Positions 19,284 through 28,285 of a stretch of DNA of 64,000 nucleotides are shown one piece after another. The notes beneath the pieces are model-generated. The model was given only the letters and a program-made list of their open reading frames with translations, did no database searches and was not told the DNA's origin. The stretch is from Paraburkholderia caballeronis (GTDB taxonomy: Bacteria; Pseudomonadota; Gammaproteobacteria; Burkholderiales; Burkholderiaceae): NCBI RefSeq assembly GCF_900104845.1, contig NZ_FNSR01000003.1, forward strand, positions 248,001-312,000, written 5' to 3'. Numbering within the stretch: position 1 is the first letter of the stretch; every line of letters begins with the position of its first letter. The position numbers were made by a program, and so were the translations under genes.

Positions 19284-20219
19284 ATGTCGCACTCTCAAGC
19301 CATTCTCGTACTCGGCGCCGGCGAACTGGGCATGCCGATGCTGCGTCATCTCGCGAAACGCGCGGCCGTCACGCCGGGCGCCACGGTGTCGGTGCTGTTG
19401 CGCCCATCCGCGATCGAGGCCGGCGATCCGGCGAAACAGCAGGATATCGCCGAACTGCGCGCGCTGGGCATCGGCATCGTGGCCGGCGACCTCGCCGCCG
19501 AACCGCTCGACGCGCTCGCGGCGCGCTTCGCCCCGTTCGACACGATCGTGTCGTGCACCGGCTTCGGCGCGGGTCCGGGCGTGCAGCGCCGGATCGCGCA
19601 GGCGGTGCTGGCCGCCGGCGTCGCGCGTTATTTTCCGTGGCAGTTCGGCGTCGATTACGACGTGATCGGCCGCGGCAGCGCACAGGACCTGTTCGACGAA
19701 CAACTCGACGTGCGCGACCTGCTGCGCGCGCAGCAGCACACCGAGTGGGTGATCGTATCGACCGGCATGTTCACGAGCTTCCTGTTCGAGCCGTCGTTCG
19801 GCGTCGTCGATCTCGCGCGCGACACCGTGCACGCGCTCGGCGGCTGGGACAACGCGGTCACCGTGACGACGCCGGAGGACATCGGCCGGCTGACGGTAGA
19901 GATCCTGTTCGCGGAGCCGCGCATCGCGAACCAGGTCGTGTACACGGCTGGCGAGACGATCACCTATGGCCGCCTCGCGGACAAGGTCGAGCAGTTCGTC
20001 GGGCGGCCGCTGCGGCGCGACGCATGGACGATGCCGGCGATGGAGGCCGAATTGGCCGCGCAGCCGGACGACACGCTGCGCAAGTATCGCGTCGTGTTCG
20101 GGGCGGGGCGCGGCGTCGCGTGGGAGATGAGCCGCACGTTCAACGCGCAGCGCGGCTTCGATGCGCTCGACGTGGACGGGTGGATGCGGCAGCACCTGCG
20201 GGTCGGCGTCGGCGCGTGA
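19284..20219 (+). CDS. NmrA/isoflavone-reductase-like NAD(P)-binding protein
   Basis: A 311-residue atypical SDR. It opens with the nucleotide-binding strand AILVLGAGELGMPMLRHL and has the YFPWQFGVDYDVIG segment typical of isoflavone-reductase-like proteins. Members either reduce aromatic-derived substrates or act as redox sensors; which applies here is not visible. AAGGAGC lies ahead of the ATG. The divergent LysR gene probably regulates it together with the downstream oxidoreductase. Confidence 0.8.
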   Translation: MSHSQAILVLGAGELGMPMLRHLAKRAAVTPGATVSVLLRPSAIEAGDPAKQQDIAELRALGIGIVAGDLAAEPLDALAARFAPFDTIVSCTGFGAGPGVQRRIAQAVLAAGVARYFPWQFGVDYDVIGRGSAQDLFDEQLDVRDLLRAQQHTEWVIVSTGMFTSFLFEPSFGVVDLARDTVHALGGWDNAVTVTTPEDIGRLTVEILFAEPRIANQVVYTAGETITYGRLADKVEQFVGRPLRRDAWTMPAMEAELAAQPDDTLRKYRVVFGAGRGVAWEMSRTFNAQRGFDALDVDGWMRQHLRVGVGA

Positions 20220-20276
20220 GTCTCTACGGCGTGCCTCGACGGATGCCGATGCACGCGTCGTTCAAGGAGGACGGCA

Positions 20277-21320
20277 ATGAACGAAACGATGAAGCGTTGG
20301 ACTATTCCGGCGTTGGGCCTCGACCGCCTCGCGCTGGGCGTCGCGCCGCGGCCCGTGCCGAAGGCGGGCGAAATTCTGGTCGAAATCGAAGCGGTGTCGC
20401 TGAATTTCCGCGATGCGGAGATCGTTGAAAACGGCATGGGCGTGCCGCTGACGTTCCCGTTCACGCCTGCTTCGGAGATGGCCGGCCGCGTGATCGCGGC
20501 CGGCGACGGCGTCACGCGCTTTCGGGTCGGGGACCGCGTGTTGTCGGCGTTCATCCCCGGCTGGATCGACGGCGCGCCGCTATCGTGGACCGACGCGCCG
20601 ACCCAGGGCGGCCCGCTCGACGGAATGCTCGCGCAGTACGTCGCGATGCCGGCCGACTGGTGCGTGTTTGCGCCGACGTCGCTCGACGCGCTCGAAGCGA
20701 GCACGCTGCCGGTGGCCGGATTGACCGCGTGGATGGCGCTGGTCGAACCCGGCCATCTGCGTGCGGGACAGACGGTGGTCGTGCAGGGTACCGGCGGCGT
20801 GTCGCTGTTCGCGGTGCAGATCGCGGCGGCGAGCGGCGCGAGCGTGATCGTCACGAGCAGCAGCGACGCGAAACTCGCGGGCGCGATCGAACTGGGCGCG
20901 AAGCATGGGATCGCGGTGCAGGGAATCAACCGGCGCGAGCGGCCGGACTGGCAGCACGCGGTGCTCGACCTGACCGGCGGACGCGGCGCGGACCACATCC
21001 TCGAAATGGCGGGCGGCGACAACCTCGCGCGCTCGTTGCAGGCGATCGTGCCCGGCGGCCGGATCTCCGTGATCGGCCTGCTCGAATCGGACCGGATGGA
21101 CGTGCCGACCATGCCGCTGCTCGGCAGCCGCGCGTCGATCGTCGGCCTCTCGGTCGGGCCGCGCCGCGCGCTCGAAGACCTCGTGCGGATGATCGACGCG
21201 CATCGGCTCAAGCCGGTGATCGACGCGGTGTATCCGTTCGGGCAGGTGCCGCAGGCGTTCGAGCATTTGCGGCGCGGTGCGTTCGGGAAGATCGTCGTCG
21301 AGGTCGCCGCGCAGTCGTGA
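20277..21320 (+). CDS. zinc-independent MDR (quinone-oxidoreductase/alcohol dehydrogenase-like) protein
   Basis: A 347-residue medium-chain dehydrogenase/reductase. A GroES-like N-terminal half (PKAGEILVEIEAVSLNFRDAEI, PASEMAGRVIAAG, VGDRVLS) is followed by a Rossmann half with VVQGTGGVSLFAVQIA. The cysteines of the structural zinc site are lacking, so a quinone- or enone-reducing activity on NAD(P)H is more likely than alcohol oxidation. AAGGAGG lies ahead of the ATG. It is 57 bp after the NmrA-like gene and probably co-transcribed with it. Confidence 0.85.
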   Translation: MNETMKRWTIPALGLDRLALGVAPRPVPKAGEILVEIEAVSLNFRDAEIVENGMGVPLTFPFTPASEMAGRVIAAGDGVTRFRVGDRVLSAFIPGWIDGAPLSWTDAPTQGGPLDGMLAQYVAMPADWCVFAPTSLDALEASTLPVAGLTAWMALVEPGHLRAGQTVVVQGTGGVSLFAVQIAAASGASVIVTSSSDAKLAGAIELGAKHGIAVQGINRRERPDWQHAVLDLTGGRGADHILEMAGGDNLARSLQAIVPGGRISVIGLLESDRMDVPTMPLLGSRASIVGLSVGPRRALEDLVRMIDAHRLKPVIDAVYPFGQVPQAFEHLRRGAFGKIVVEVAAQS

Positions 21321-21327
21321 GCGAAGG

Positions 21328-21363
21328 CGCGGATCGCGTCGCGGGTTGGCGATGCGATCCGCG
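21328..21363 (+). terminator. possible terminator hairpin
   Basis: Ten-bp arms CGCGGATCGC (21328-21337) and GCGATCCGCG (21354-21363) with a 16-nt loop lie just after the MDR gene stop. The loop is long and the T-run (GGTTTTTG, 21381-21388) is some distance away, so this is a weak candidate. Confidence 0.35.
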
Positions 21364-21708
21364 TCCGTTCGGATTCCCGTGGTTTTTGACGTAATATTCC
21401 GGCGGATATAGAGCGGTGACGCGAATACCGGTTCCGGCGAGAATCGCGGTGACGACTGCGAGGTGTTGCCGCTAACCAGCACGTATGAATCGCGATAAAG
21501 CCGCCTTCGAACCGGCTGCTTTTCCCCACGCGTCTAGCCCTGCCGAAACACGTATCGGCCTTGCCCCGCAAGGCCTTTCAGCAAAATCTCCATGACCGGC
21601 GCTGCAACGCGCCGTTCGTCGCATTCAAGCCCTCGTCTCCTTCCATCGCACTTTCAATGCCGAATTGTTCGGCGATGCCTATGGCACGTCCAGGATAATT
21701 TGATTCTC

Positions 21709-21730
21709 GTTATATACGCGTGGATATAAC
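21709..21730. promoter_or_regulatory. AT-rich inverted repeat, possible operator
   Basis: Arms GTTATAT and ATATAAC with an 8-nt spacer lie in the 508-bp gap ahead of the acyl-CoA ligase. Size and symmetry suit a dimeric repressor. The rest of the gap (21364-21708) shows no gene. Confidence 0.35.
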
Positions 21731-21777
21731 ATGAGCGCCTGTTGATTGAGCGGTTTCATCACGGCAAAGGATCCAGG

Positions 21778-21808
21778 AACCCGCCAGGGTTAAAGCGCCA
21801 GGCGGGTT
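21778..21808 (+). repeat. single hairpin element ahead of the acyl-CoA ligase
   Basis: Outer arms AACCCGCC (21778-21785) and GGCGGGTT (21801-21808) pair perfectly around a core that keeps TTAAAGCGCCA. The inner stem is eroded on its left side. It continues as CGACATA-GGGAGAC directly into the Shine-Dalgarno of the gene at 21829. The core and the CGACA-GGAGAC junction are those of the repeats at 3312-3654, while the stem sequence is quite different but still paired. Confidence 0.75.
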
Positions 21809-21828
21809 CGACATAGGGAGACAGCAAC

Positions 21829-23391
21829 ATGATTCATCTGCGAATCGGCGACATCGTCGCGCACAACGCACGGGTGTCGCCCGACGCGCCCGCACTGATC
21901 GAAGGCGAGCGCATCATCAACTGGCGCGCACTCGATCTCGATACCAATCGCATCGCGAACGCACTCGCGTCGCTCGGGCTGAAAAAAGGCACGCGCGTCG
22001 CCACGGTGATCCGCAACGGCGCGGCGGCGGTCGAGACGATCTTCGCGCTCGCGAAAGCCGGCGTGCTCGCCGTGCCGGTCAACTACGGGCTCACGCCGGC
22101 CGAAATCGCGGTGCTGCTCGACGACTCGCAGCCGCACGCGATCGTCGTCGACGCCGAGTTCCTGCCCGCGCTCGCCGACGTGATCGCGCGCCCCCATACC
22201 ACCATCGTCGTGCGCGGCGACGCGCCGCTGCGCGACGGCTGGCTCAGCCTCGACACGCTGGTGCAAAACGCGTCCGACGCTGCGCCGGAAGCCGGCGTCG
22301 AACCCGACGACATCCGCACGATCCGCTACACGAGCGGCACGACGGCCGCGCCGAAGGGATGCCTCGGCACGCATCGCCAGATCCTGTCGAGCATCGACAA
22401 CTTCCTGAAGCAGGTGCCGGTGCCGGAAAGCGGCCCGTTCCTGCAGATGCTGCCGCTCTTCTCGGGCGCGGGCATCTGGATGTCGGTCGCGGCCGCGTAT
22501 CACGGCGTCGCCAACGTGCTGATGCCCGACTTCAACCCGCAGGTCGTGCTGAACGCGATCGCCGCGCATGGCGTCGTCCATACGTGCGGCGTGCCGACGA
22601 TGGTGAGCCGCCTGACCGAAGAACTGCGCAAGGGCGACTACGCGATCGGCTCGCTGAAGCTGTTCGGCTACACCGGCGCGAAGATGCCGCCCGCCACGAT
22701 CCGCCGCGCGCTCGACGCGTTCGACTGCGACTTCTACCAGGGCTTCGGCGGCGGCGAAATGGGCGGGCTGGTTTCGTATCTGATGCCCGACGACCACCGC
22801 GCGGCGCTGAACGACGGCGACGCAGCGAACCGTCTCGCGTCGGTCGGCCGCCCGGCGGGTTACGCGGAAATCTGCATCCGCAGCCTGAAGGACGGCACGC
22901 CGCTGCCCGCGAACGAGCCCGGCGAAATCACCGTGCGCTCGGCCAGCAACTTTTCGGGTTATCTGAACCGCCCGGACGACACGACGAAAACGCTGCGCGG
23001 CGAGTGGGTGTACACCGGCGACGTCGGGTATCTCGACGACGACGGTTATCTGTACGCGGTCGATCGCGCGAAGGACATGGTCGTGACCGGCGGCATGAAC
23101 GTGTCGTCGGCCGAGGTCGAGGCGGTGCTGTCCGAGCATCCGGCGGTCAAGTCGGTGGCCGTGATCGGGCTGCCGAGCGAGGAGTGGGGCGAGGCGGTCA
23201 CGGCGATCGTCGTGCTGCGCGAAGAGGGCGGCGCGACGCCGACCGAACTGATGCAGTTCGCCCGCCAGCGGCTGGCGGGCTACAAGTCGCCGAAGGCGGT
23301 GCATTTCGTCAGCGAGTTTCCGCTGAACAGCGTCGGCAAGGTGCTGAAGCGCGAGCTTCGCGACCAGTTCGCGACCGCGTCGCAGGACTGA
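21829..23391 (+). CDS. acyl-CoA synthetase (AMP-forming, class I adenylating family)
   Basis: A 520-residue AMP-dependent ligase. The P-loop-like RYTSGTTAAPKGCLG is at about residues 165-180. GYLNRPDDTTKTLRGEW, TGDVGYLDDDGYLYAVDRAKDMV and the C-terminal GKVLKRELR with the catalytic lysine are all recognisable. It would activate a carboxylic acid, possibly an aromatic or short-chain acid, to its CoA thioester. The enoyl-CoA hydratase 37 bp downstream supports a CoA-dependent degradation step. A hairpin element runs into its ribosome binding site. Confidence 0.9.
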   Translation: MIHLRIGDIVAHNARVSPDAPALIEGERIINWRALDLDTNRIANALASLGLKKGTRVATVIRNGAAAVETIFALAKAGVLAVPVNYGLTPAEIAVLLDDSQPHAIVVDAEFLPALADVIARPHTTIVVRGDAPLRDGWLSLDTLVQNASDAAPEAGVEPDDIRTIRYTSGTTAAPKGCLGTHRQILSSIDNFLKQVPVPESGPFLQMLPLFSGAGIWMSVAAAYHGVANVLMPDFNPQVVLNAIAAHGVVHTCGVPTMVSRLTEELRKGDYAIGSLKLFGYTGAKMPPATIRRALDAFDCDFYQGFGGGEMGGLVSYLMPDDHRAALNDGDAANRLASVGRPAGYAEICIRSLKDGTPLPANEPGEITVRSASNFSGYLNRPDDTTKTLRGEWVYTGDVGYLDDDGYLYAVDRAKDMVVTGGMNVSSAEVEAVLSEHPAVKSVAVIGLPSEEWGEAVTAIVVLREEGGATPTELMQFARQRLAGYKSPKAVHFVSEFPLNSVGKVLKRELRDQFATASQD

Positions 23392-23428
23392 ATTGATTCA
23401 TCGTTTTGGACACCTGGAAGGAGATCTC

Positions 23429-24274
23429 ATGGAATGGCAACTGAACCGCTCGGCGGGGCCGCGCGGTTATCTGATCGAGAAGGACGAGTTTGAGACGATC
23501 ACCATCACGATGCCGGTCGAAGGCATCGCGAAGCTGACGCTGAACCGCCCGGACAAGCTGAACGCGTTCAACTCGGCGATGATCGGCGAGATCCGCGCGG
23601 CGATGTGGCGGCTCAACTACGACGACAGCGTTCGCGTGATCGTGCTGACCGGCTCGGGCCGCGGCTTCAGCGCCGGCCGCGACGTGAAGGAACTGCAGGG
23701 CGAGCGCGGGATGCCGCTGCCGCAGTACCGCGCGTACGTGCGCGCGAATCACGACATGCTGGACGACCTGGAGTCGATCGAGAAGCCGGTGATCGCGGCG
23801 ATCAACGGCGTGTGCGCGGGCGGCGGCATCGAACTGGCGGCGTCGTGCGACTTCCGCTTCGCGTCGAAGCAGGCCACCTTCCTGCTGCCGGAAATCTTCA
23901 TCGGCGTGATTCCCGCGTCGGGCGCGTGCTCGCGGATGATCCAGATGATCGGCATCGAGAACGTGAAGGACCTCGTGATGACGGGCCGCACCGTCGATGC
24001 GGCCGAAATCCGCGAGATGGGTTTCGTGCGCCGCGTGGTCGAGCACGACCAGCTCGAAGCGGAAGCGTTCGCGTTCGCGAAGCTGCTGATGAAGGGCGCG
24101 CCGCAGGCTGTCGGCATCGGCAAGCACGTGACCAACACCTGCCAGAACCTCGATACGGAAACGGGCCGCGTGTTCGAGCGGCTCGCGCAGTCGTCGCTTG
24201 TCGGCACGAGCGATTCGACCGAAGGCGTGCGCTCGTTCATCGAAAAGCGTCCGCCGAATTTCACCGGCCGCTGA
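23429..24274 (+). CDS. enoyl-CoA hydratase/isomerase (crotonase family)
   Basis: A 281-residue crotonase-fold enzyme. LTLNRPDKLNAFNSAM, the oxyanion-hole segment GRGFSAGRDVKEL and AAINGVCAGGGIELAASCDFRFAS are present. About 30 extra residues precede the crotonase core. GGAAGGAG sets the start at 23429. It follows the acyl-CoA ligase by 37 bp and likely acts on the thioester that enzyme makes. Whether it hydrates, isomerises or cleaves cannot be told from sequence alone. Confidence 0.88.
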   Translation: MEWQLNRSAGPRGYLIEKDEFETITITMPVEGIAKLTLNRPDKLNAFNSAMIGEIRAAMWRLNYDDSVRVIVLTGSGRGFSAGRDVKELQGERGMPLPQYRAYVRANHDMLDDLESIEKPVIAAINGVCAGGGIELAASCDFRFASKQATFLLPEIFIGVIPASGACSRMIQMIGIENVKDLVMTGRTVDAAEIREMGFVRRVVEHDQLEAEAFAFAKLLMKGAPQAVGIGKHVTNTCQNLDTETGRVFERLAQSSLVGTSDSTEGVRSFIEKRPPNFTGR

Positions 24275-24330
24275 CCGGCACGGACGCGAGCGGCGCGGTT
24301 CGCGCGTCGCGCGTCGCGCCGCATGCAGCA

Positions 24331-24362
24331 GCAGCGCGCCCGTCTGGGCGCGCTGCGCATCG
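24331..24362 (+). terminator. intrinsic terminator after the hydratase gene
   Basis: Eleven-bp arms GCAGCGCGCCC (24331-24341) and GGGCGCGCTGC (24346-24356) with loop GTCT are followed by GCATCGTTTCTTCGTTC. This separates the ligase/hydratase unit from the CoA-transferase gene. Confidence 0.65.
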
Positions 24363-24396
24363 TTTCTTCGTTCAGACCTGAAAAACAGGCACTTTC

Positions 24397-25503
24397 TTGA
24401 AGCTCTCCGGCATTCGCGTACTCGATTTTTCCCGCTTCATGGCCGGTCCGCTGGTGTCGGCGATGATGGCCGACCACGGCGCGGACGTCGTGAAGATCGA
24501 ACCGCCCGAAGGCGACCCGACGCGCCACGGCCGCCGCACGCGGCCCGGCCAGCGCGCGGGCGATTCGTTCTCCGTGCTCAATCGCGGCAAGCGCAGCGTC
24601 GTGCTCGACCTGAAGGAGCCGGCGGATCGCGCCCGCGCGCTGCGGCTGATCCGCGAGGCCGACGTGCTGATCGAATCGTTCAGCCCCGGCGTGACGACGC
24701 GCCTCGGCATCGATCCCGATACGGCGCGCGCGCTGAATCCGCGTCTTGTCTATTGCTCAATCAGCGCGTTCGGGCAAAACGGGCCGCTGCGCGACGCCGC
24801 CGGCCACGATCCGGCCGTGCAGGCGCTGGCCGGCACCCTCGGGCGCGGGATTAACGATGCGCCGGTTGTGCCCGCCGTTTCGACCGCGTCGTGGGGCAGC
24901 GCGCTTTGCGCGCTCGCGGGCGTGACGATCGCGCTGTTCGCCGCGCGCGCGACGGGGCGCGGCGATCATCTCGACCTGTCGATGCACGACGTCGCGTTGA
25001 GCGCGCGGCCCGGCGCGATCTTCGACGCGTTCGATCACGACGTCGCGTCGCTGGAAGCGCCGCGCGGCCACGCGATCCTGGAGCCGTATGCGGCGGCCGA
25101 CGGCCAGTGGTTGTGCATCGGCGCCGGCGAGCCGCGTTTTGCGCGCGCGCTGCTCGGCGCGCTCGGCCGGCCGGATCTCGTGGACGTCGCGCTCGGGCCG
25201 CCCGGCGCCGCGCAGCAGCCGCTGCGCGATTTCCTCGCCGGCGCGTTCGCGCAGCAGCCGCTTGCGCAATGGCTCGACTGGATGGCCGCGCATTCGATCA
25301 GTTGCGCGCCGGTGCTCGACTATGCCGACGCGCTGAAGCATCCGCACGTGTCGGCGCGCGGCATGGTGATGACCGATGCGGAAGGCTTCCGCCATCTGAA
25401 CACGCCGCTGCGTTTCGCGGACGAACCCGGCCGGCCGACCCTGCGCGCGCCGGAACTCGGCGAACACACGCACGCGGTGCTCGACGGACTCGGCAACGCA
25501 TGA
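24397..25503 (+). CDS. CaiB/BaiF class III CoA-transferase
   Basis: A 368-residue family III CoA-transferase: LSGIRVLDFSRFMAGPLVSAMMADHGADVVKIE at the N-terminus, RGKRSVVLDLK, and the catalytic aspartate region DLSMHDVAL (Asp near 198). It would move CoA between carboxylic acids. Translation must start at TTG 24397, since an in-frame TGA lies 18 nt upstream and no ATG or GTG intervenes before the conserved N-terminus. The ribosome site is weak (ACAGG), so expression may be low. It is probably part of the same acid catabolism as the ligase upstream. Confidence 0.86.
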   Translation: MKLSGIRVLDFSRFMAGPLVSAMMADHGADVVKIEPPEGDPTRHGRRTRPGQRAGDSFSVLNRGKRSVVLDLKEPADRARALRLIREADVLIESFSPGVTTRLGIDPDTARALNPRLVYCSISAFGQNGPLRDAAGHDPAVQALAGTLGRGINDAPVVPAVSTASWGSALCALAGVTIALFAARATGRGDHLDLSMHDVALSARPGAIFDAFDHDVASLEAPRGHAILEPYAAADGQWLCIGAGEPRFARALLGALGRPDLVDVALGPPGAAQQPLRDFLAGAFAQQPLAQWLDWMAAHSISCAPVLDYADALKHPHVSARGMVMTDAEGFRHLNTPLRFADEPGRPTLRAPELGEHTHAVLDGLGNA

Positions 25504-25688
25504 CGCACGGAAGGATCGGCGCGACGCACGCGTTCGATCCTGCCGCGACGACGAAACACGCCGGATCGCGGATCGGCAGAGCAGGATCAAAGGCAGGACC
25601 GGGCGGTCGCGGCAAGATGGGGACGCGATCGTTCGTCGGCATCCCGGCGCAAGCGGATGCCGCCCAGCACCATTCCCCAGGACTTTTC

Positions 25689-25976
25689 ATGATGACCAGA
25701 CTGTTTGCGGTTTCGCCGCGTGTCGTGTTTCTCGCGCGTCTCGTGTTTCTCCCGCTCGGATCGATGGCGCTCATCTCGACCGCCGCCGCGCAGACGGCGA
25801 CCCCCGTTACGCGCCAGCAGGTGAAGGCGGAATTCGTTGCGCTCCAGCAGGCCGGTTACGATCCGGTGATCGACGACCAGCACGACTATCCCGAACATCT
25901 TCAGGCTGCCGAACAGAAGCTCGCCGCGGCGCGCGACGCGGCCCGTCAGGCGGCGGAAACCACGTCGCCGCATTGA
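25689..25976 (+). CDS. small secreted DUF4148-like protein
   Basis: A 95-residue protein. A signal peptide (hydrophobic ARLVFLPLGSMALISTAAAQ) is followed by a short mature part with VTRQQVKAEFVALQQAGYDP, the core of the DUF4148 family that is very common in Burkholderia. It is thought to be periplasmic; its function is unknown. It starts at an ATGATG after the CoA-transferase gene and is not evidently linked to its neighbours. Confidence 0.8.
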   Translation: MMTRLFAVSPRVVFLARLVFLPLGSMALISTAAAQTATPVTRQQVKAEFVALQQAGYDPVIDDQHDYPEHLQAAEQKLAAARDAARQAAETTSPH

Positions 25977-26173
25977 TCGGGCGGTCCGATGAACCGATAG
26001 AAATTCGCTGATTCCCGGCGCGTCGCCGCTTGTTTACACTGCGAATCCAGACCGGGCGCATGCACGCCCGGCTTTCGTATCTGCGCGCCCGCGCGTCGCT
26101 GTCGTCAGTCCTCCGTCGTCTCCCCGGTGTCGGCCGATGCGTTGCGCCCGTGCGCGCCATGCAGGAGACGATC

Positions 26174-27196
26174 ATGGACAGCGTGAATCTGGAAGTCCTG
26201 AAGGCCAGCATCCGCTGGATCGACGCGGGTCATCGCGTGCTGCTGGTCACGGTGGTGAAGACATGGGGCTCGTCGCCGCGTCCGGAAGGGTCGATGCTCG
26301 TCGTGCGCGACGACGGCGTGGTCGCCGGCTCGGTGTCGGGCGGCTGCATCGAGGACGACCTGATCGACCGCGTGCGCCGTCACGGCGTCGTTGACCAGAA
26401 GCCGCAGTCGGTCCGTTACGGCATCAGCGCGGACGAGGCGCATCGTTTCGGCCTGCCGTGCGGCGGCACGATCGAACTCGTGCTCGAACCGCTCGCCGAC
26501 GCGCGCGGGCTGGCCGCGTTGTGCCAGCGCGTGGAGGCGGGCGAACTCGTCGCGCGCACGCTCGACATGACGACCGGCGTCGCGCTCTTGTCCGCCGCGC
26601 GGACGACCGACGGCGTCGCGTTCGACGGCAGGCGGTTCGTCACGATTCACGGCCCGCGTTACCGGCTGCTCGTGATCGGCGCGGGGCAACTGTCGCGCTA
26701 TCTTTGCCAGATCGCGGCGGGGCTGGATTATCAGGTGACCGTCTGCGATCCGCGCGACGAATACACGGACGTGTGGGACGTGCCCGGCACGAGACTCGTG
26801 CGCACGATGCCCGACGACACCGTGCTCGACATGAAGCTCGACGAGCGTTGCGCGGTGATCGCGCTCACGCACGACCCGAAGCTGGACGACCTCGCGCTGA
26901 TGGAAGCGTTGAAGACGCCGGCGTTCTACGTCGGCGCGCTCGGTTCGCGGCGCAACAACGCGGCGCGCCGCGAACGGCTGAAGGAATTCGATCTTTCGGA
27001 AGCCGAACTGGCGCGGCTGCATGGGCCGGCGGGCATCTACATCGGCAGCCGCACGCCGCCGGAGATCGCGGTGTCGATCCTCGCGGAAGTGACCGCCGCG
27101 AAAAACGGCGTCGCGTTGCCGGCGATGGCGCAGGTCGCGGCCGCGAAGGCCGCGCGCGACATCGGCGCGTCCGCCGGCGCGCTGTGCGCGGCCTGA
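26174..27196 (+). CDS. XdhC/CoxI-family molybdoenzyme maturation factor
   Basis: A 340-residue protein. The N-terminal XdhC/CoxI domain has VKTWGSSPRPEGSMLVV and GSVSGGCIEDDL, and the C-terminal Rossmann domain has LLVIGAGQLSRYLCQIAAGL and GALGSRRNN. Members sulfurate and insert the molybdenum cofactor into xanthine-dehydrogenase-type enzymes. It is convergent with the LysR gene and stands about 3.6 kb from the molybdenum hydroxylase genes on the other strand, which it most likely matures. AGGAGACG (26163-26170) favours the ATG at 26174 over the one at 26159. Confidence 0.88.
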   Translation: MDSVNLEVLKASIRWIDAGHRVLLVTVVKTWGSSPRPEGSMLVVRDDGVVAGSVSGGCIEDDLIDRVRRHGVVDQKPQSVRYGISADEAHRFGLPCGGTIELVLEPLADARGLAALCQRVEAGELVARTLDMTTGVALLSAARTTDGVAFDGRRFVTIHGPRYRLLVIGAGQLSRYLCQIAAGLDYQVTVCDPRDEYTDVWDVPGTRLVRTMPDDTVLDMKLDERCAVIALTHDPKLDDLALMEALKTPAFYVGALGSRRNNAARRERLKEFDLSEAELARLHGPAGIYIGSRTPPEIAVSILAEVTAAKNGVALPAMAQVAAAKAARDIGASAGALCAA

Positions 27197-27247
27197 CCGC
27201 CGCGGCGGCAGGCACCGTCGCGGCCGGCGAGCCGCCACGCCACCGCG

Positions 27248-28177
27248 TCAGTCCAGTTCGTCCGCGATGATGGGCGCGGGATCTTCCTGCGCGGTCTCGG
27301 TGAACATCTCGGTGAACTGGTCGAGCACCGCGAGCGTGTCGCGGCCGACCCGCGTGATCCGGTAGAACGACAGCGCGACCTCCGGCCGGATCATGTCGAT
27401 CCGCACGCGATAGCGGCTGCAGATGTGTCGGCAGAACGACGGCATCACCGCCGTGCCGAGCCCTTCCTGCGCCATCGCGACCGCGGTTTGCAGATGGCCG
27501 ACGACGATGCGCCGGCTCACGTTCACTTCTTCCTTCGACAGCGTCGCCTCGATCAGCCGTTGCAGCGGGTTGTCCTTCGGCAGCGTAATGAGCGGGCGGC
27601 CTTCGAGCGCGGTCCAGCGGATGCCGTTCCCGCCGCGCCGGTCCGGCCCGTCGTCGTCGAGCGCCGATACGGCGACCAGATGCGTCGGGAAGATCGGCAC
27701 GCGGTCGATGCCGGACAACTGCGAGAAAAACACGCCGAACGCGGCGTCGAGATGTCCTTCCTCGACCATCTGCAGCAGTTCGCCCGGCGCGCGGTCCACG
27801 AGTTCGATCTGCGCGTGCGGATAGACCTTCGAAAAGCGCGACAGCACCGGCGGCATCAGGCTCGCGGCGATCATCGGCGTGCAGCCGAGCAGCAGCGACG
27901 ACTGCTTCTGGCGGCCCAGCTCGTTCAGTTCGATCACCGACTTTTCGAGCGTCTCGACGATCTTCATCGCGGTCGGGTAGAACACGCGGCCCGCCTCGGT
28001 CAGCGACACGGTGCGCGTCGTGCGTTCCAGCAGCCGGCATTGCAGCTGCGTTTCCAGCTCGCGGATGATCGCGCTGAGCGCGGCCTGGCTCAGGTGCATG
28101 CTCTGCGCGGTCTTCGTGAAGCTCGACGCGTTCGCGACCCCGAGAAAGACTTTCAGTTGTTTGAGGGACAGGTTCAT
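27248..28177 (-). CDS. LysR-family transcriptional regulator
   Basis: A 309-residue LysR regulator with the N-terminal helix-turn-helix LKVFLGVANASSFTKTAQSMHLSQAALSAIIRELE and an effector domain from about residue 90. It lies at the 3' end of the long minus-strand catabolic run, 108 bp after the UbiD gene, and is the best candidate for the cluster's activator. The effector would then be the aromatic substrate or an intermediate (inference). Confidence 0.9.
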   Translation of the reverse strand: MNLSLKQLKVFLGVANASSFTKTAQSMHLSQAALSAIIRELETQLQCRLLERTTRTVSLTEAGRVFYPTAMKIVETLEKSVIELNELGRQKQSSLLLGCTPMIAASLMPPVLSRFSKVYPHAQIELVDRAPGELLQMVEEGHLDAAFGVFFSQLSGIDRVPIFPTHLVAVSALDDDGPDRRGGNGIRWTALEGRPLITLPKDNPLQRLIEATLSKEEVNVSRRIVVGHLQTAVAMAQEGLGTAVMPSFCRHICSRYRVRIDMIRPEVALSFYRITRVGRDTLAVLDQFTEMFTETAQEDPAPIIADELD

Positions 28178-28240
28178 CTACGACAGATCCTTCGTGCATC
28201 GGGCGGTGGGCATGCCCGATTCTATCCCGTCCGCCGGGGG

Positions 28241-28277
28241 CGGCCGCCGCGCGCCCGGGATGCGCGCGCGGCGGCCG
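28241..28277. other. strong GC hairpin between ubiD-like gene and lysR
   Basis: A perfect 14-bp stem (CGGCCGCCGCGCGC at 28241-28254, complement at 28264-28277) with a 9-nt loop and no T-run. It could attenuate read-through from the catabolic run into the regulator gene or stabilise an mRNA end. Confidence 0.5.
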
Positions 28278-28285
28278 TCGGTGCT

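Noticed and set aside
28241..28277. Intrinsic terminator
   Set aside because: The stem is perfect but no T-run follows on either strand, so it is listed only as a hairpin.
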